Assembly (NCBI GenBank): GCA_029718625.1
Contig: CM056379.1
Span: forward strand, 54,643,579-54,707,578
Direction: 5' to 3'
Length of the DNA: 64,000 nt
Origin: Synaphobranchus kaupii
Taxonomy: Eukaryota > Chordata > Actinopteri > Anguilliformes > Synaphobranchidae
The notes beneath the pieces are model-generated. The model ran no database searches and was not told where the DNA came from. It saw only the letters and a list, made by a program, of their open reading frames with translations. This document shows positions 48,001 to 57,679 of this stretch, one piece after another; within the stretch, counting starts at the first letter, position 1, and the number at the start of each line of letters is the position of its first letter. The position numbers were made by a program, and so were the translations under genes.

Positions 48001-51000
48001 TAAACACACAAGGACTGGATAAATCAAGTATAAGAACTCGTGCTGGGGGAAAATAAAGTAAATCTTTGGTTTGGTCTTTGATGGATACAAAGAACACAAC
48101 ACAATAAGGAGTGGCTTCAAACGCCTCTGTCTCTATTGGGAGAGCCTGGGAACTGTGTTGATTTTCATGACATAGAGCAATGAGTTTGGAGCCTGCCTTT
48201 CCACATTTCTCACAGACGAGTAAAATCAAAGTGCTTAACTCACTTTTCACAGGCTTTTATGCCTCCGGGTTGCCAGAGAGCAGAAACTGGCTGACGTCAG
48301 CAAATGGGCTCGGCAATAAACGGCAGCAGGGTGTAAAAGGGCAGACAGAGCAAATACGTTGAAAAGGAAAAATAAAGCGCTGAACCAACACGGCCTCCCT
48401 CTGCCTATTTCCTCAAGGCGAGGGCAATGATGGGCCGCGTTGCGCCTGACTGACATCAAAGCCTGAAGGTGAAAGGAGGGAGGCCCAAGGCTGAAGAGGT
48501 TGGTGGTGCCAGGTACGCTGCCCCCCCCTCTCTCTCTTTATCAGAGACTGCCCCCTCCCCCAACCCCCCACACTCCCTATGGCTGATGCTCCTCCACCAG
48601 TGGCACCAGGAGCATAACTCCATACGGAAGCTCCTATACATCCCACAACGGTGGGGCTGGGCCCTTATCACAAGAGACCTGAGTGCAGGAAGCCAAAATA
48701 GTAGGAAGGCTTGTGCATACCTTCTGCTAACACCAGCCTCCTCTACTCCATGGTTCACACGCCAACCTCAAATGGTCATTTAAACATAAGTACCCCATAT
48801 AACAATCCTCAAAGCCGAGAGATGCGAGACAACGGCTTTCAGTGCATATTTATTATGAGAGATATCTGGGAAATGTAAAAACACAAAGAGAAACCATATA
48901 TGGTTGGAAAGGCAGCTGAAACTCCACCTCCATGGCAATGCTCTGCAGGCTTCAGGACTGAAATGGGAGGCTCCCTGAGGGTCACTCTCACCATGCTGCT
49001 GAGCAATGGTTAACCACCACTGACACTGCCGTTGTCATGGAAACCTAACTGAAAATCAGATCAGTACATGGACACAATGACCAACAGCAAGGGGGAAGGT
49101 CCTGATGACCTTTCCTGTATTCACTCCATACATTTCTGTTTTATTCAATTTCAGGATTACTGCCAATACAACACACACCCCTTTGTGGAAAAAGTTGGCT
49201 TTCACTGTCTTTATAAAAGAAAATAATAATAATTCAAAATTTTAAATGCAGTTGTTCACATAAATGCTTGAGTTGTTCACCTCACTGTGCAACGTCTCTT
49301 CTCCTGACCAACTACACTTCAGTGTTCAGTGGTCCAGTTGACAGATGTTTAAAGAATAGGCCTACAACTGAGATTAGCCAATCAGCATTCACAGCCGTGT
49401 GCGTTGGAGTCCAACAGACATAAGGCACCAAGCAAAAAGGCATGAAATTAAATTGTCAATTAAGCATTGGCAATTTCCTCCAACGCAGCAGGCACTCCTT
49501 AAACAGATAGGCAAAATTAAACATTAATATTAGTTTAGAGATCATTTATAATTCACAAGTCCATGCCATGCCAAGTCAAGGGCCTTTTTCACACTGTGCG
49601 AATTTGTATTGTCATGTTTGGTGATATATCAACATTCAGTATCTCCGTGCCAAAAAGAGCTCCACACCTTCACTTTTACTTAGGTAACTCAGCCATGAAC
49701 AAGATCTTTAATAGTGGCTCTCAAGCTGAGAAGAAAAAACAATTCAAATTTTTTTTTTCCCCCAGAACATCACTGAATAGCAGTTTTGTTTAAAAGATTA
49801 ATCATTCCTTGTAACTGTGTGCATTGGACAATGCCACAGTCAGGTCTGTTAATGAGGTCCGGTCTGGTGATGACGCGCCTTCTGACAGGGGCCAAACACC
49901 AAGAAGGGAAACTGAAAGACCCCTATTCAGACTCCTCTGATCCCACCCACTTCCCCACATAGGAGTGGCCCTCAAGGTCCTTTTGTGTTCCGAAAAAAAA
50001 GGACGCAGGAAGAGATTCCTGTGGGTCATGCCTTAAATAGGTGTCAGGTTTCTATTATGGGATGGCCCATTGCAAATCAACCTCAACCTCAAAGAACAGC
50101 AGCCCAGTACCAACATGGTTAGGGGCTTGCAACCATTTTGGGAAACTGACATTATAGTCTTGAGGAAGGTACTTAACGTGTTAACTGTTTATGTAAAATA
50201 TCCAGATTGTATGTAAAAAGAAAATTTAAGCTGTATAAATCACATAGCCTACATTTTATGAAAATAAATAAATAAATAACCCTGGTCCTGCTAAAACCAA
50301 AGAACTGAACACTTTACTGAGGGTCCACTGTAAAACACAATGCCCTTCTCCATTAAATGTCCCATTTAATATCAAAAGATAACAAGCGGAGTATTGTGCC
50401 TGTTGAGAAGATGTATTTTATAAAGGTGGAGGCAGTGGTGCTTTCCTCTTTCCAAATCCACGGCACTGATCCAACCACTGTTCGGTGTAACCACAAGGAG
50501 CTCTGCACAGGCATGCATAAACAGCTCATAAAGTCATGCGTTCTCACAGTAAATATACCCTTGCCCCAGACCATGCAGGCTCTGACAGGACGGCTACTGT
50601 TACTGTCACATAATGTTTTGGTATGTGACAATCAAACCCATGCCAACATGATAAAACACACCTGAATGGGTTTCCTCAACCATTTCTCAGATCAATGAGA
50701 AGGTGTTTTGGCAGTAAGGTGGTACCACCATTTTGTGCATATTGTGGGGTCTGCTGCTGTGTTATTCCTACCTTTGGATTTGTATTCTGCTTCTAGGGGC
50801 GTAGTGCAGCTCCAGAATACTGCAGAGCAAATGTTCAAGAAGACTACACTATCTTAACTGCTCAGTGTTTTGTGTGAGTTAGAATTTTAATTAAAGCTAC
50901 ATTTACTTTTTGTTATGCAGAGACCACATGGGCCATTTTACAAGAACAACAAACATCAATAAAACCACAAACAGGTTTCAAATTTAAGTCATTATTTGAC

Positions 51001-54000
51001 CTCTTATGGATTTAACACATTCTCACCTGTGTTACATTCCCTACAGATCAGTATGACCTGCACTCAGTAGATTTGAAATGTGCTTAACAGGTGTTGTGCA
51101 AGGAAGAAATTATCCTAATAAATTATTACACACCATGAAATAGATTTTCAGTTGCCTGGGCATGTAAATCCATTTACTGATATATGTAAAGCAATAAAGC
51201 ATAATAAATTTATGGTCCCACTTCACACAAAGCTGTTTCTTGATCAAGTATTGTAAAATTTATATTAAGGACAACCCGTACAATAGATAAGATCAAGTAC
51301 AAAAGTACCACTGAACTATAATGAGCTCGAGCTAGAAGCACACAGCTTTAAAGCAAGTGCAGTGGCTTGTGTTGCAAGTGCATGAAGTGCATGTTGTATT
51401 TTGTGATGTCATGAGAGAGGATGAGATTAATGAGCAACAGGGCTGGACGTGCTTCAAGAGCATTCTCTGAGGCGTTGTGCAACTTTCTGAGGAGAAAACA
51501 TGAAAGCCTGAGCCGGTTTCAGCAAAGTACACCAAAATATAAAAAATGACCGGACGAACCCCAAAGAGACCTTTCCAGCAATTCCACACAGTTGGCTTTT
51601 CTGTGGGATGGCACAAGAATTCATGTGGCAGGGTGAACAGGAAGAAAATTAGGTGTATTCCTATTGTCAGTAATTCAGTATCAATTATTTTTAATGTTTC
51701 TAACACCAAATACTAATAAGACATGCCCGTAATTCAGAGTTACATTCCCTTAAGACTAAAACTCTTTTGGGAAGAATATTCGTTAGACAGTCAGATCTGA
51801 TACACACAGAGGAGAGGTACTGTGAGTCAGTTTGATAGGAATTGAACCATTGCGATAGGCCTGACATTTAACACTAGCAGCATGCCTTTTTACTCGCTTT
51901 GGCATAATTGAATAACTCCTTGTTGCTCATCAGTGATTCATGACTTAAACGTTCTTTTTTTTAAATTGACGCCATCATCTACATAGTAGTTTTTGTTTGT
52001 AACAACTCCTTTTTTTAGAGAAAGAAAAACGTATAACCAGAAAATATACAATATCACACAATGTACAAATATGTAAATTTGCCTCACACAAAATACTCTT
52101 ATTCAGAGGTGTAAATTAGCTGTGGGATAGATACATGGGTCTTGAAAAGGTCTTAACTGAGGAATCATGAATGCACCCAGGGCTTATGCCAGCCTCTGGA
52201 GTTGCCATGGAAACATGTCCTGCTTACTCAGAAGGATTAGAGTGCATTCCTGAGATAGTTTGTCTCCCATCAAGCAGTTTGAAGCCACAATTAAAGAACA
52301 CATAGAGATAGGATAGCTCTGCAAGTTTACACCTACAGAGGCCGTGGGGCCAAGAACAAGCATCCTCGTGTCAAAACCATATGCTTACGTGAGGACCTTA
52401 AATAGTTTTAGTGCAAATTAAGCAGTCCTTCATTAAGATCCTTATTGATTTTTTCACTTTGTTATATTGGTATAAGCTTGTGCTAATTTATGTTTTGTTT
52501 GTACAGGGCACCAAAAGACTGCCATGGCAACGGCTTAATGCGCTGGGACAACATAGTGGCCCAGATCCCTATGTGTGGTTAAACATTACTCAGTTAACAA
52601 GACCCAGTGCCAATTTCCTGCATCAAGGCCCTGCTATACCAAATCCTCGACTGTGATCTCTATGGTGTCCATGTCTTCCATCAATCTGCTATTTCTCCTC
52701 CCCCTGTCAGACATATTCAAACTCACTGTACAGCTTTAATCTTCCATACAGTAAGAGACCAGGGTTTCGTCAGATGGACTGTCATTATGGTCATATATAT
52801 GTCAATATAGCTAGCAAATCTGGCCTGTCATTCGTGTTGGAGTCAATTCCATTTCAATTTAATCAATATTGGAAAATCATCTCAATTATATTAATTAAAA
52901 ATGTCTACAAAGATTTTTCAGTCAATTCATGAAATTACAATCTTCATTCACTTAAATTTAAATGGAACTGACCCCAGCTCTGCTGCCATTACACCCTTTT
53001 TTTTAAACGTGACATGATTCTCATGATGTATTCACAAAGTGATAATGATACCCTGGCTAGCTGCAACACTGCCCTGATTTTTGCCTGGAGCAAGTTCTAT
53101 TCTTCTGTGCTAACACAGGGCTATCCTGGAACACAGTTAAGCAGCATCTCTGTAACACAACACCACCAAGTGTACTCTCGCACTTTCACATACGGTATAA
53201 AGTGTAAAACCAGAAAAACTATCTGTTCTTATTTTTAAATGACCTTACCATTAATTATGCTACCTACAATGGTGCGATAATTCTCCTTTGCCGTCACCTC
53301 ATTTTGCTCCTGCACTCACTGTTGTTTCATGAAGACCTTTTCCCTCCAGCATAAGGGATGCACTATATGTGTAATTCAGCAAAATCCTCTTTTGTCTTGA
53401 CCATTCCCTTGTGGCACATTTTCACAAGCATGGAAGCGACTGATGGGTCCCTCACCCTATTTATGTTGGAATTCCCTTCACGTTATAAAGGATTCCCTTG
53501 CCCATGCTCCTATCTTAACTCCCACAAGGCAAATACACAGATTGCTCGGGCCTATTCAATTGGGATGGAAACTCTCAAGTGTCTCAAAGCACCCACATGG
53601 CGACTCAAACACTTGAGTAAAGGGAAAAACAGAGTAAGTGCTGTTAAATTACATCAGTGATACCGCCTGGGACATCCTGGCTCCTTGTAATAAGTGTTAA
53701 CTAACAGGACCCAGATTAGTCAGTGCATAGATAAACCATGGACGGGGTAGAGATTTCCCATGACCTAATTAGTATGAATATGTCTCCCATTCTCTCACAC
53801 CTGAAAGTGTAATGCCTCAAAGAACTCACCGGATCCGTCAAATCTGTAAAGCAAAGCGCCCTGATCTCAAGCCGCAAACAACTCAACGGGCTAATCACGT
53901 GTATGGAAATCAGCCAGAGTTTCTCTTGACAAACCACCTGCCTTGGTGTGGTGACTAACAATACTAGACAACACTAGATTCTGAAACCAGCCACACCTGG

Positions 54001-56580
54001 GTTTGGGTTTGGAGCATGGGCGGCGCAAAGGGTCAAAACAATTCAATTTGACAGCAGCAACAGGTACTGACACGCCGCGAAGAAACCACAGGAGTTTTTC
54101 CTGTTTCAGTGTTCCTGGATTGTGCACGAAATCCAAATAGATTTATCACACCGCAAGCTTCAGGTATTCATTTAGATAACAGAACCATGGGGTGTAGCAT
54201 TCCACCATTCTACCTATCTATCATTTTTGATAGAACACAGAGACCCCATTCATCCCGAGTGCAAGGCTCTTAATGCTTAAAGAACAGATGGTTTCCAGAA
54301 GCAGAAACTGCTCTCAAGGAGCTACACTATCATATCCTGTTAACACCTCCTATTTGTATTCCAATTGCAGAGTGATTGTTAAGTGCTACCATGAGAAGAA
54401 CTTGAGAGAGCTACCACCTCCTGCACTGTATGGAATAGTTTGGTTTCAGAGCAGCACTTTGGGGCAACAAGTGAGCTGCACAGGGGGATGTGCAAGAAAC
54501 AACAGTGAAGTCAGTCATTGCAGAGCTCTTTTTTTTACAAAGGCCTGGCTTTAGATCCACATTTCAAAATAAGCCTTGAAGTGGGCTCTGACGTTCCCAA
54601 GGGCCCTCTGCAATGCCTCCTGTTCTCCATCAAGCCTCAAGGGAGTGCTGTCCTTTCCAGAAACTCTCAAGGCCGTCCCTACAAGAGCTTGTGCACCTTT
54701 GGAATGGCACTCTTATCAGGAGCTGCAGATAATAACCAAATGCTAAAGAATGTAATTAGGACGTTCTCCTAAAATTGCGCAGTCAAATTCCAAAAGAACC
54801 TGCAGGACTACAGCTGTAGAGCGCATCACAGATAATGTGTTTCAGTGTCCTTGCGTCATTCTGCCAGGAATATAGACGTCAACATAAAAGCACACAGCAG
54901 CCTCACTCGCTTTATTTAGAAGCCTATATGAAACACCTGAAATAGTGAATACTAGAGGACTGGACAATGCTAGAAGTGCTCTGACTGCTCTTGTCTCTAC
55001 AGTCTTGCAAGGGCCAGCCCATTCACCTATAGTCTCAGCTGACCATCCTCATTGAACTCAGCAGTGAAGCGGTGAGTCAGAGCTAAGGCTCACATTTGGT
55101 TCACTCTGCCGCTTTGGCTGTTTGGAAAGACATTGAAGCAGTCATGACGCTAACAGACCAGCAATGAGAGTTGGGGGTTCATTGCCAGGAAGAGAGCTCC
55201 TTACAAACCTATTCCACTAATCCTGACAAAGAGACAAAGCCTGTAAGGCTTTTTGGCATCATTCCATGCAGTGAAAATAAAGAAGATGGCGAGGTAGACG
55301 CTGGCAACCACTTAGAATTTAAGTTTGTCTGCTCTTTTGAACCTGAAGTCACATTGGGGAACAACTTTCCTAAATTCCTTGTGGTGAAATTCACCTGGTT
55401 AATATTTGATAGACTCTTAGCCTTGGGGAAGAAACAAACTTTGCCCACTGACCATTAACAAACAAGGTATTCATATACATTGATGGTTACATTATCCATA
55501 AAATGGATAACGATAACAATATATATCCATAAAATGTAATGTAAACCATCATCTGACCAAGCAGGGAAATGATAAGTTATACCAGGATATTTCTTTTCAC
55601 TATCTCAACACTACACTTATCAGAGAGTGTGTTGTGGATTGGGCGTTAACCACTCAGGATACAGAGCAAATATTTCTTACCATTAAATTCCTATTTCTTA
55701 ATTTTAGTGATGCTTCTTCACATAATACACAGGTACAACAATTGCGATAACACTGACAATAAATCTAAGAAATCTAAAATCGATAACTACATATCTGAAT
55801 TTTAATTCTACTATAATTTTCTTCCAATGTTGTAAAAAAAGCAACAATTGTGTCACGATGAAAATAGCTAATCAACTCATTGATAAATAAAACCAACGCG
55901 ATTACTCACAGAGCGTTATAAAGTGGGGAAACTCAGTTATCCTTGTGGAGTGAGGTTCTGAGAGTGTCACCATAATGTTACTTAATTTTCTACATTTTAC
56001 AAATGTATATTTCTAAATGGATACAAATACCCACACCAAGTTCACAATTTAATTGCAAATTTGCGATTCTACTGTTGTGCTAAAGTTACAAGATTTCATC
56101 AGGACATTCATATCGTGTAGCCCATGTGAGATACTTGTCTTTACAGATTTCAGCGTTCCGTTGCCATGAAACCATATAATCTCGTACTGGCTGATTATCT
56201 GGTTATTTTTAAATCCTGCTTTCCTCCACGCGCATGAATCTTTATGTTAAGAAGGTAACAACGAAATTTAATTAGCTCGTTAGGTTAAACAGTGCAGTTA
56301 ATAATAAAATGTGATAGAATTCGGTATAGAGTATCATATACAATCATAATATAACCTACGCATGATAGTTAAAAGCGACACCCAAACTGTCTCCATGTGA
56401 AGTATGCTGAAATACACCAAGGTATACTTGTTTTTTCGCATGGGATCATGCTTTACTGATAGTCTATTTACGGATTATAGCCTACAATGTAAAATCATTC
56501 TTACCGGTTGTGGTGTTCTCCCCAAAACATGTTGACACAAGCCAGCAGAAAAAAACAAGTTTATGAACTAACATATTCAT
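26218..56580 (-). CDS. muc13: MUC13-like transmembrane mucin, 19 exons
   Basis: This is a cell-surface mucin of epithelia. Exons joined in phase encode 669 residues if one extra base in the tail is discounted: signal peptide (1-20), Thr/Ser/Pro-rich O-glycosylation region in eight exons (about 26-318), EGF 1 (319-355), SEA domain (about 356-457), EGF 2 (458-502), short EGF 3 (503-529), membrane helix (about 531-556) and cytoplasmic tail. EGF-SEA-EGF-EGF-TM is the MUC13 order; MUC3, MUC12 and MUC17 have one EGF on each side of SEA. Gene choice is by architecture, not by alignment, so a fish-specific relative is possible. All splice sites are GT-AG. Intron 1 spans about 13.5 kb. Confidence 0.85.
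26430..26569. repeat. (GT)n microsatellite, interrupted
   Basis: About 140 bp of GT repeats with GACAGTG interruptions, in the last mucin intron. It creates a His/Thr-rich minus-strand open frame that is not a gene. Confidence 0.9.
26911..27113 (-). CDS. muc13: muc13-like cytoplasmic tail, part 1, apparent +1 frameshift
   Basis: It enters in phase 2 and reads RTNKKGSDYNSPYPPAQE through PRANTNLNANWDP. From about 26990 the plausible protein continues in the next frame as SNLEMTESGSTRALVARER, up to a GTAATA donor. The exon is 203 bases long, one more than needed to reach phase 0 at the last exon. An extra A at about 26984-26985 explains both facts. It could be a true indel or a sequencing or assembly error. 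Confidence 0.7.
27114..27607. other. Mucin intron between TM and tail exons
   Basis: Nothing recognised. No repeat ends or coding signatures. Confidence 0.5.
27608..27695 (-). CDS. muc13: muc13-like transmembrane helix
   Basis: It encodes SSLLAVVVISCVLGGLMLIT and then LLAFVLYYC, a single hydrophobic helix of about 25 residues closed by Cys and a basic residue. Phase 1 to 2, donor GTGGGC. Confidence 0.92.
28055..28883. mobile_element. hAT-like non-autonomous element in a mucin intron
   Basis: Imperfect inverted ends of about 40 bp: CAGTGGCGTACCGTGGGATG on the left and, reversed, CACTGGTGTACATTGGGATC on the right, both continuing with TAGAAC and AGGCC. The interior is AT-rich and non-coding. 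Flanking eight-base repeats are degenerate, so the copy is old. Confidence 0.55.
29029..29066 (-). CDS. muc13: muc13-like EGF module 3, second half
   Basis: 38 bases encoding CSFGYSGFNCND, with the typical G-Y/F-S-G-x-x-C EGF ending. Phase 2 to 1, donor GTAAGT. Confidence 0.8.
29260..29302 (-). CDS. muc13: muc13-like EGF module 3, first half
   Basis: 43 bases encoding ACPSGMEQVNNICS, phase 1 to 2. It joins the next mini-exon to form a short four-cysteine EGF-like module. Confidence 0.8.
29303..30423. other. Mucin intron between EGF 2 and EGF 3
   Basis: It contains a pyrimidine-rich stretch at about 29,860-29,940 and a (CA)n run at 30,355-30,374. No gene or transposon ends recognised. Confidence 0.5.
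30424..30558 (-). CDS. muc13: muc13-like EGF module 2
   Basis: 45 codons, phase 1-1, with six cysteines: KPCEQNSGPCDEDTTTC and VSCTCKSGY. It follows SEA, so it stays on the membrane-bound subunit after cleavage. Confidence 0.9.
30882..31021 (-). CDS. muc13: muc13-like SEA domain, part 3 with cleavage site
   Basis: It starts with RKGSVVATVDNIYNA. G-S-V-V-A corresponds to the SEA autoproteolysis site (canonical G/SVVV), with Ala in the last position. The final helix (TEKSFLTALNEAI) and CTDNCGILGMANLTG follow. Phase 2 to 1. The family is known to cleave between Gly and Ser; cleavage here is inferred. Confidence 0.88.
31346..31404 (-). CDS. muc13: muc13-like SEA domain, part 2
   Basis: Short 59-base exon encoding LREALSSDPTYIESKVLEL, the second helix/strand of SEA before the cleavage site. 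Phase 0 to 2. Confidence 0.85.
31898..32004 (-). CDS. muc13: muc13-like SEA domain, part 1
   Basis: It opens AKVFPVDLRFTTVFQQGMEN and continues SESEIFQKTAENITAA, matching the first strand and helix of SEA domains. Phase 1 to 0. Confidence 0.88.
32253..32363 (-). CDS. muc13: muc13-like EGF module 1
   Basis: 37 codons, phase 1-1, six cysteines in EGF spacing, containing NPCPFGSTC and CQCFPGSFFSGDSC. It sits between the PTS region and SEA, as in MUC13. Confidence 0.9.
32411..32565. mobile_element. Harbinger-type MITE
   Basis: 155 bp with inverted ends GGGCCTGATTTACTAAGAC and GTCTTATTAAATCAGGCCC, flanked by TAA on both sides (32408-32410, 32566-32568). A TAA/TWA duplication is typical of PIF/Harbinger. 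It lies in the intron between PTS cassette 1 and EGF 1. Confidence 0.85.
32739..32876 (-). CDS. muc13: muc13-like PTS exon, cassette 1 (most 3', divergent)
   Basis: 46 codons, phase 1-1. It is longer and richer in Pro than its sisters (for example STSPPPMTSPTPGSNATS) and has two N-glycosylation sequons (NAT, NET). The last third still matches the other cassettes (PSTTATTV), so it is probably the founder or an older copy. Confidence 0.88.
33229..33324 (-). CDS. muc13: muc13-like PTS exon, cassette 2
   Basis: 32 codons, phase 1-1, with a single 9-bp unit. Its 448-bp cassette lacks the palindromic element and probably resembles the ancestral repeat. Confidence 0.85.
33677..33781 (-). CDS. muc13: muc13-like PTS exon, cassette 3
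   Basis: 35 codons, phase 1-1, two 9-bp units. The intron downstream of this exon (towards cassette 2) lacks the palindromic element. Confidence 0.85.
34022..35202. mobile_element. Palindromic Sleeping Beauty-type element, cassette copy D1
   Basis: 1,181 bp between TA dinucleotides. The ends are SB/Tc1-like (CAGTTGAAGTC) with internal direct repeat CAGTGGGTCAGAAGTTTATA. The whole element folds on itself: arms of about 590 bp around a centre near 34,612. There is no transposase. It lies inside a (TA)n tract in the intron between PTS exons 3 and 4. Confidence 0.92.
35329..35442 (-). CDS. muc13: muc13-like PTS exon, cassette 4
   Basis: 38 codons, phase 1-1, three 9-bp units. It is the 3'-most cassette with the palindromic element in its downstream intron. 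Confidence 0.85.
35681..36859. mobile_element. Palindromic Sleeping Beauty-type element, cassette copy D2
   Basis: Same structure as D1, 1,179 bp. Its left arm has the variants ACAATGGATACTATAAC, GGGGGGCGGGAC and GTTTGGCGTATC, shared only with D4. Confidence 0.92.
36986..37090 (-). CDS. muc13: muc13-like PTS exon, cassette 5
   Basis: 35 codons, phase 1-1, two 9-bp units. Identical in design to cassettes 4 and 6 except for one unit fewer. Confidence 0.85.
37333..38511. mobile_element. Palindromic Sleeping Beauty-type element, cassette copy D3
   Basis: Same structure, 1,179 bp. The left-arm variants (ACAAGCGATACTATA, GTATGTCGTATC) match D1 and D5. The right end shares the shortened ACTTGTCATGCAC and CTTTCGAC with D2. 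Confidence 0.92.
38638..38751 (-). CDS. muc13: muc13-like PTS exon, cassette 6
   Basis: 38 codons, phase 1-1, three 9-bp Thr-Thr-Ala units. It differs from cassette 4 by a single base that changes one Glu codon context (GAGTC to GAGTC/CGAGTC near 38719). Confidence 0.85.
39020..40200. mobile_element. Palindromic Sleeping Beauty-type element, cassette copy D4
   Basis: Same structure, 1,181 bp, with the D2-type left arm. The adjoining (TA)n tract is much longer than in the other cassettes (about 38,972-39,019). Confidence 0.92.
40327..40440 (-). CDS. muc13: muc13-like PTS exon, cassette 7
   Basis: 38 codons, phase 1-1, with three consecutive 9-bp units encoding Thr-Thr-Ala. It ends TTQSPTTESS before the donor, where its sisters have TTGSS or TIGSS. 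Confidence 0.85.
40683..42752. mobile_element. Palindromic Sleeping Beauty-type element D5, split by a LINE
   Basis: Same element with the D1-type left arm. Its right arm is interrupted at 41584-42467 by a 5'-truncated LINE. Without the insertion it would be about 1,181 bp. Confidence 0.92.
41584..42467 (-). mobile_element. 5'-truncated non-LTR retrotransposon insertion
   Basis: The minus strand carries an open 3' portion of ORF2 (42435-41674, 253 codons). It shows LRTAALALVYSTSEYCAPVW, WVRLNRLRTGVGRF and a terminal Cys/His knuckle beginning CAACECG and ending HVILDC, as in Jockey/I-group LINEs. Both sides carry GAAGT (41579-41583 and 42468-42472), a likely target duplication. No poly(A) tail is evident. 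The frame is intact over the retained part and the base composition is GC-richer than the surroundings, so it may be recent. Confidence 0.85.
42877..42969 (-). CDS. muc13: muc13-like PTS exon, cassette 8 (most 5')
   Basis: 31 codons, phase 1-1, almost entirely Thr, Ser, Pro, Ala and Val (for example TTPTTESSTSATTVLTTTQ). It has one 9-bp Thr-Thr-Ala-type unit, with Ser in place of the second Thr. One codon shorter than cassette 2. Acceptor CTACAG, donor GTGTGC. Confidence 0.85.
43169..45914 (-). mobile_element. Tc1-type element (CAGTGCCC..ATTATTGGCACC family) split by a hAT
   Basis: Inverted ends CAGTGCCCCCCACAATTATT (left) and GGAGGGCACTG (right), flanked by TA. The minus strand retains parts of a Tc1 transposase: a helix-turn-helix N-terminus (RERCVELHKSGNGYKKIATH, about 45,519-45,250), a middle part ending KYGGGSVM, and after the insertion VMLWGCFSSKDPGNLVR. 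The rest of the catalytic C-terminus is deleted. Confidence 0.88.
43455..45006. mobile_element. hAT-type non-autonomous insertion with 8-bp duplication
   Basis: CATCACGG occurs on both sides (43447-43454 and 45007-45014), a perfect eight-base duplication. The ends are imperfect inverted repeats (CAGGGCCGCCGGC left; CAGAGGTGGCACC reversed right). The 1,552-bp interior shows no transposase. The insertion cuts the Tc1 transposase within its GGGSVMLWGC motif. Confidence 0.85.
45915..46388. other. Mucin intron 1 between two transposons
   Basis: Unclassified DNA with a poly(C) tract at 46,184-46,200 followed by A-rich sequence. Confidence 0.5.
46389..46989. mobile_element. Truncated mariner-type element with shared palindrome core
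   Basis: It begins inside the left arm of the palindrome (GCAGTAGATATAGATGG), passes the centre near 46,445, continues through the full right arm to about 46,730, then the CCCCAATTCC-family right terminal repeat ending GGAATTGGGGTTTG. The left half is missing. Confidence 0.8.
46990..56504. other. Large repeat-poor part of mucin intron 1
   Basis: About 9.5 kb with almost no transposon ends, unlike its surroundings. GC-richer islands lie at about 47,340-47,720, 48,110-48,780 and 53,700-55,450. I found no convincing exon on either strand, no tRNA and no domain-bearing open frame. It may contain regulatory DNA of the mucin or a neighbour. Confidence 0.45.
56505..56580 (-). CDS. muc13: muc13-like exon 1: signal peptide
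   Basis: ATG at 56580 opens a 25-codon exon with a hydrophobic secretion signal (LVFFCWLVSTCFG) followed by ENTTT, and ends in phase 1 at a GTAAGA donor. A second in-frame ATG is two codons inside. The phase-1 end fits every PTS exon downstream. Assignment to this gene rests on strand, phase and the absence of another gene between. Confidence 0.75.
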
Positions 56581-56840
56581 GGTCTAATAAGTTTAACACC
56601 TAAAAAACGTAGGCTATTGCTTCTGTTTTTGTAAATCAATAAATAATAATTAATACTGCTATTAGGCTTACTTGTACCCTTTCCCTTATCTGTCAGGCTA
56701 AACCTTTGGAAATAATGAATTCCCTTTTCACTGCTGACTAACTCTAACCCAGGTGTTTCTGAACTCAAAGCTATACAGCACGCATAGCGGTGTAATCTTA
56801 AACCACTCCTCGTTGGGGCGGATCTATAAACCCCGAGCAT
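56581..56840 (-). promoter_or_regulatory. Possible muc13-like 5' UTR and promoter
   Basis: A TTTATAG box (56830-56824) lies about 245 bp upstream of the start codon. A GTAAGC donor at 56671 and a pyrimidine-rich acceptor ending at 56600 could remove a 72-bp 5' UTR intron. These are sequence readings without transcript support. Confidence 0.3.
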
Positions 56841-56929
56841 TTAAAAATTAACATTATAACGTCGTAAATGTACTATTTTAAGCGGCATCAAGTCTAGTAC
56901 AAATCATTTATGGTCTTCCAGAATTACAA

Positions 56930-57674
56930 AAAACATTATTATTTAATAATTTATTTATTGAGAAAAATTATCCAACGTTAAATGCTTTGTTGGAAAAAGT
57001 ATGTGAACCCTTGGATCATACATATTTTTAAAGTATCATATTTAATATTTGGTTGCATATCCTTTGCATGCTGTTACTTCCTGAAGTCTGTGGTGACCCA
57101 TCAATATCAAAAGACTCTCGATATCTTATTTTCAGGTACAAGCGATAATATAACCTCTCTGCATTTGAATGGATCTCTATGGGAATTGAGGGATGAGACT
57201 AGATTCAGCTGTAAATTACACTGGTACAGTATGGAACACATGACTGGCTAAATAGCTGTAAGTCATCCAGGGTCTAAGGTATCAAACGAGCCCCAAACCA
57301 TCACTCTGCAGCCATATATGGAGTAGATGTGGATGGATCACTTTAAGGGTTTCTTCTCCTGACTTTTTTCCCCATAGAGTTCTATAGGAAAATGAGTCAG
57401 GAGAAATAACCCTTGCATTAAATATAAATATGATACTTTAAAAATACGTATGATCCAAGGGTTCACATACTTTTTCCAACAAAGCATTTAACGTTTGAAA
57501 ATTTTGCTCAATAAATAAATTATAAAAGAAAAATGTTTTTTTGTGTTTTTTGTTGAGCTGGGTTCACTTTATCAATTTTTAGGACTTAGATGAAGATGTG
57601 ATCACATTTTAGATCGAATTTATGCAGATATACAGAAAATTCTAAAGGGTTCACAAACTTTCTAGCACCACTGT
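56930..57674. mobile_element. Truncated Tc1-type element (CAGTGGTGCTAGAAAG family) with core
   Basis: The right end reads CTTTCTAGCACCACTG followed by TA. Inner inverted stretches around GAACCCTTGGATCATAC occur on both sides. The left outer end is lost. The palindrome's left arm and centre are present (about 57,035-57,415), but the right arm is almost wholly deleted. Confidence 0.75.
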
Positions 57675-57679
57675 ATATA

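Noticed and set aside
47337..48783. Several open frames of 60-135 codons on both strands
   Set aside because: They overlap each other in all frames, lack splice-consistent structure and show no domains.
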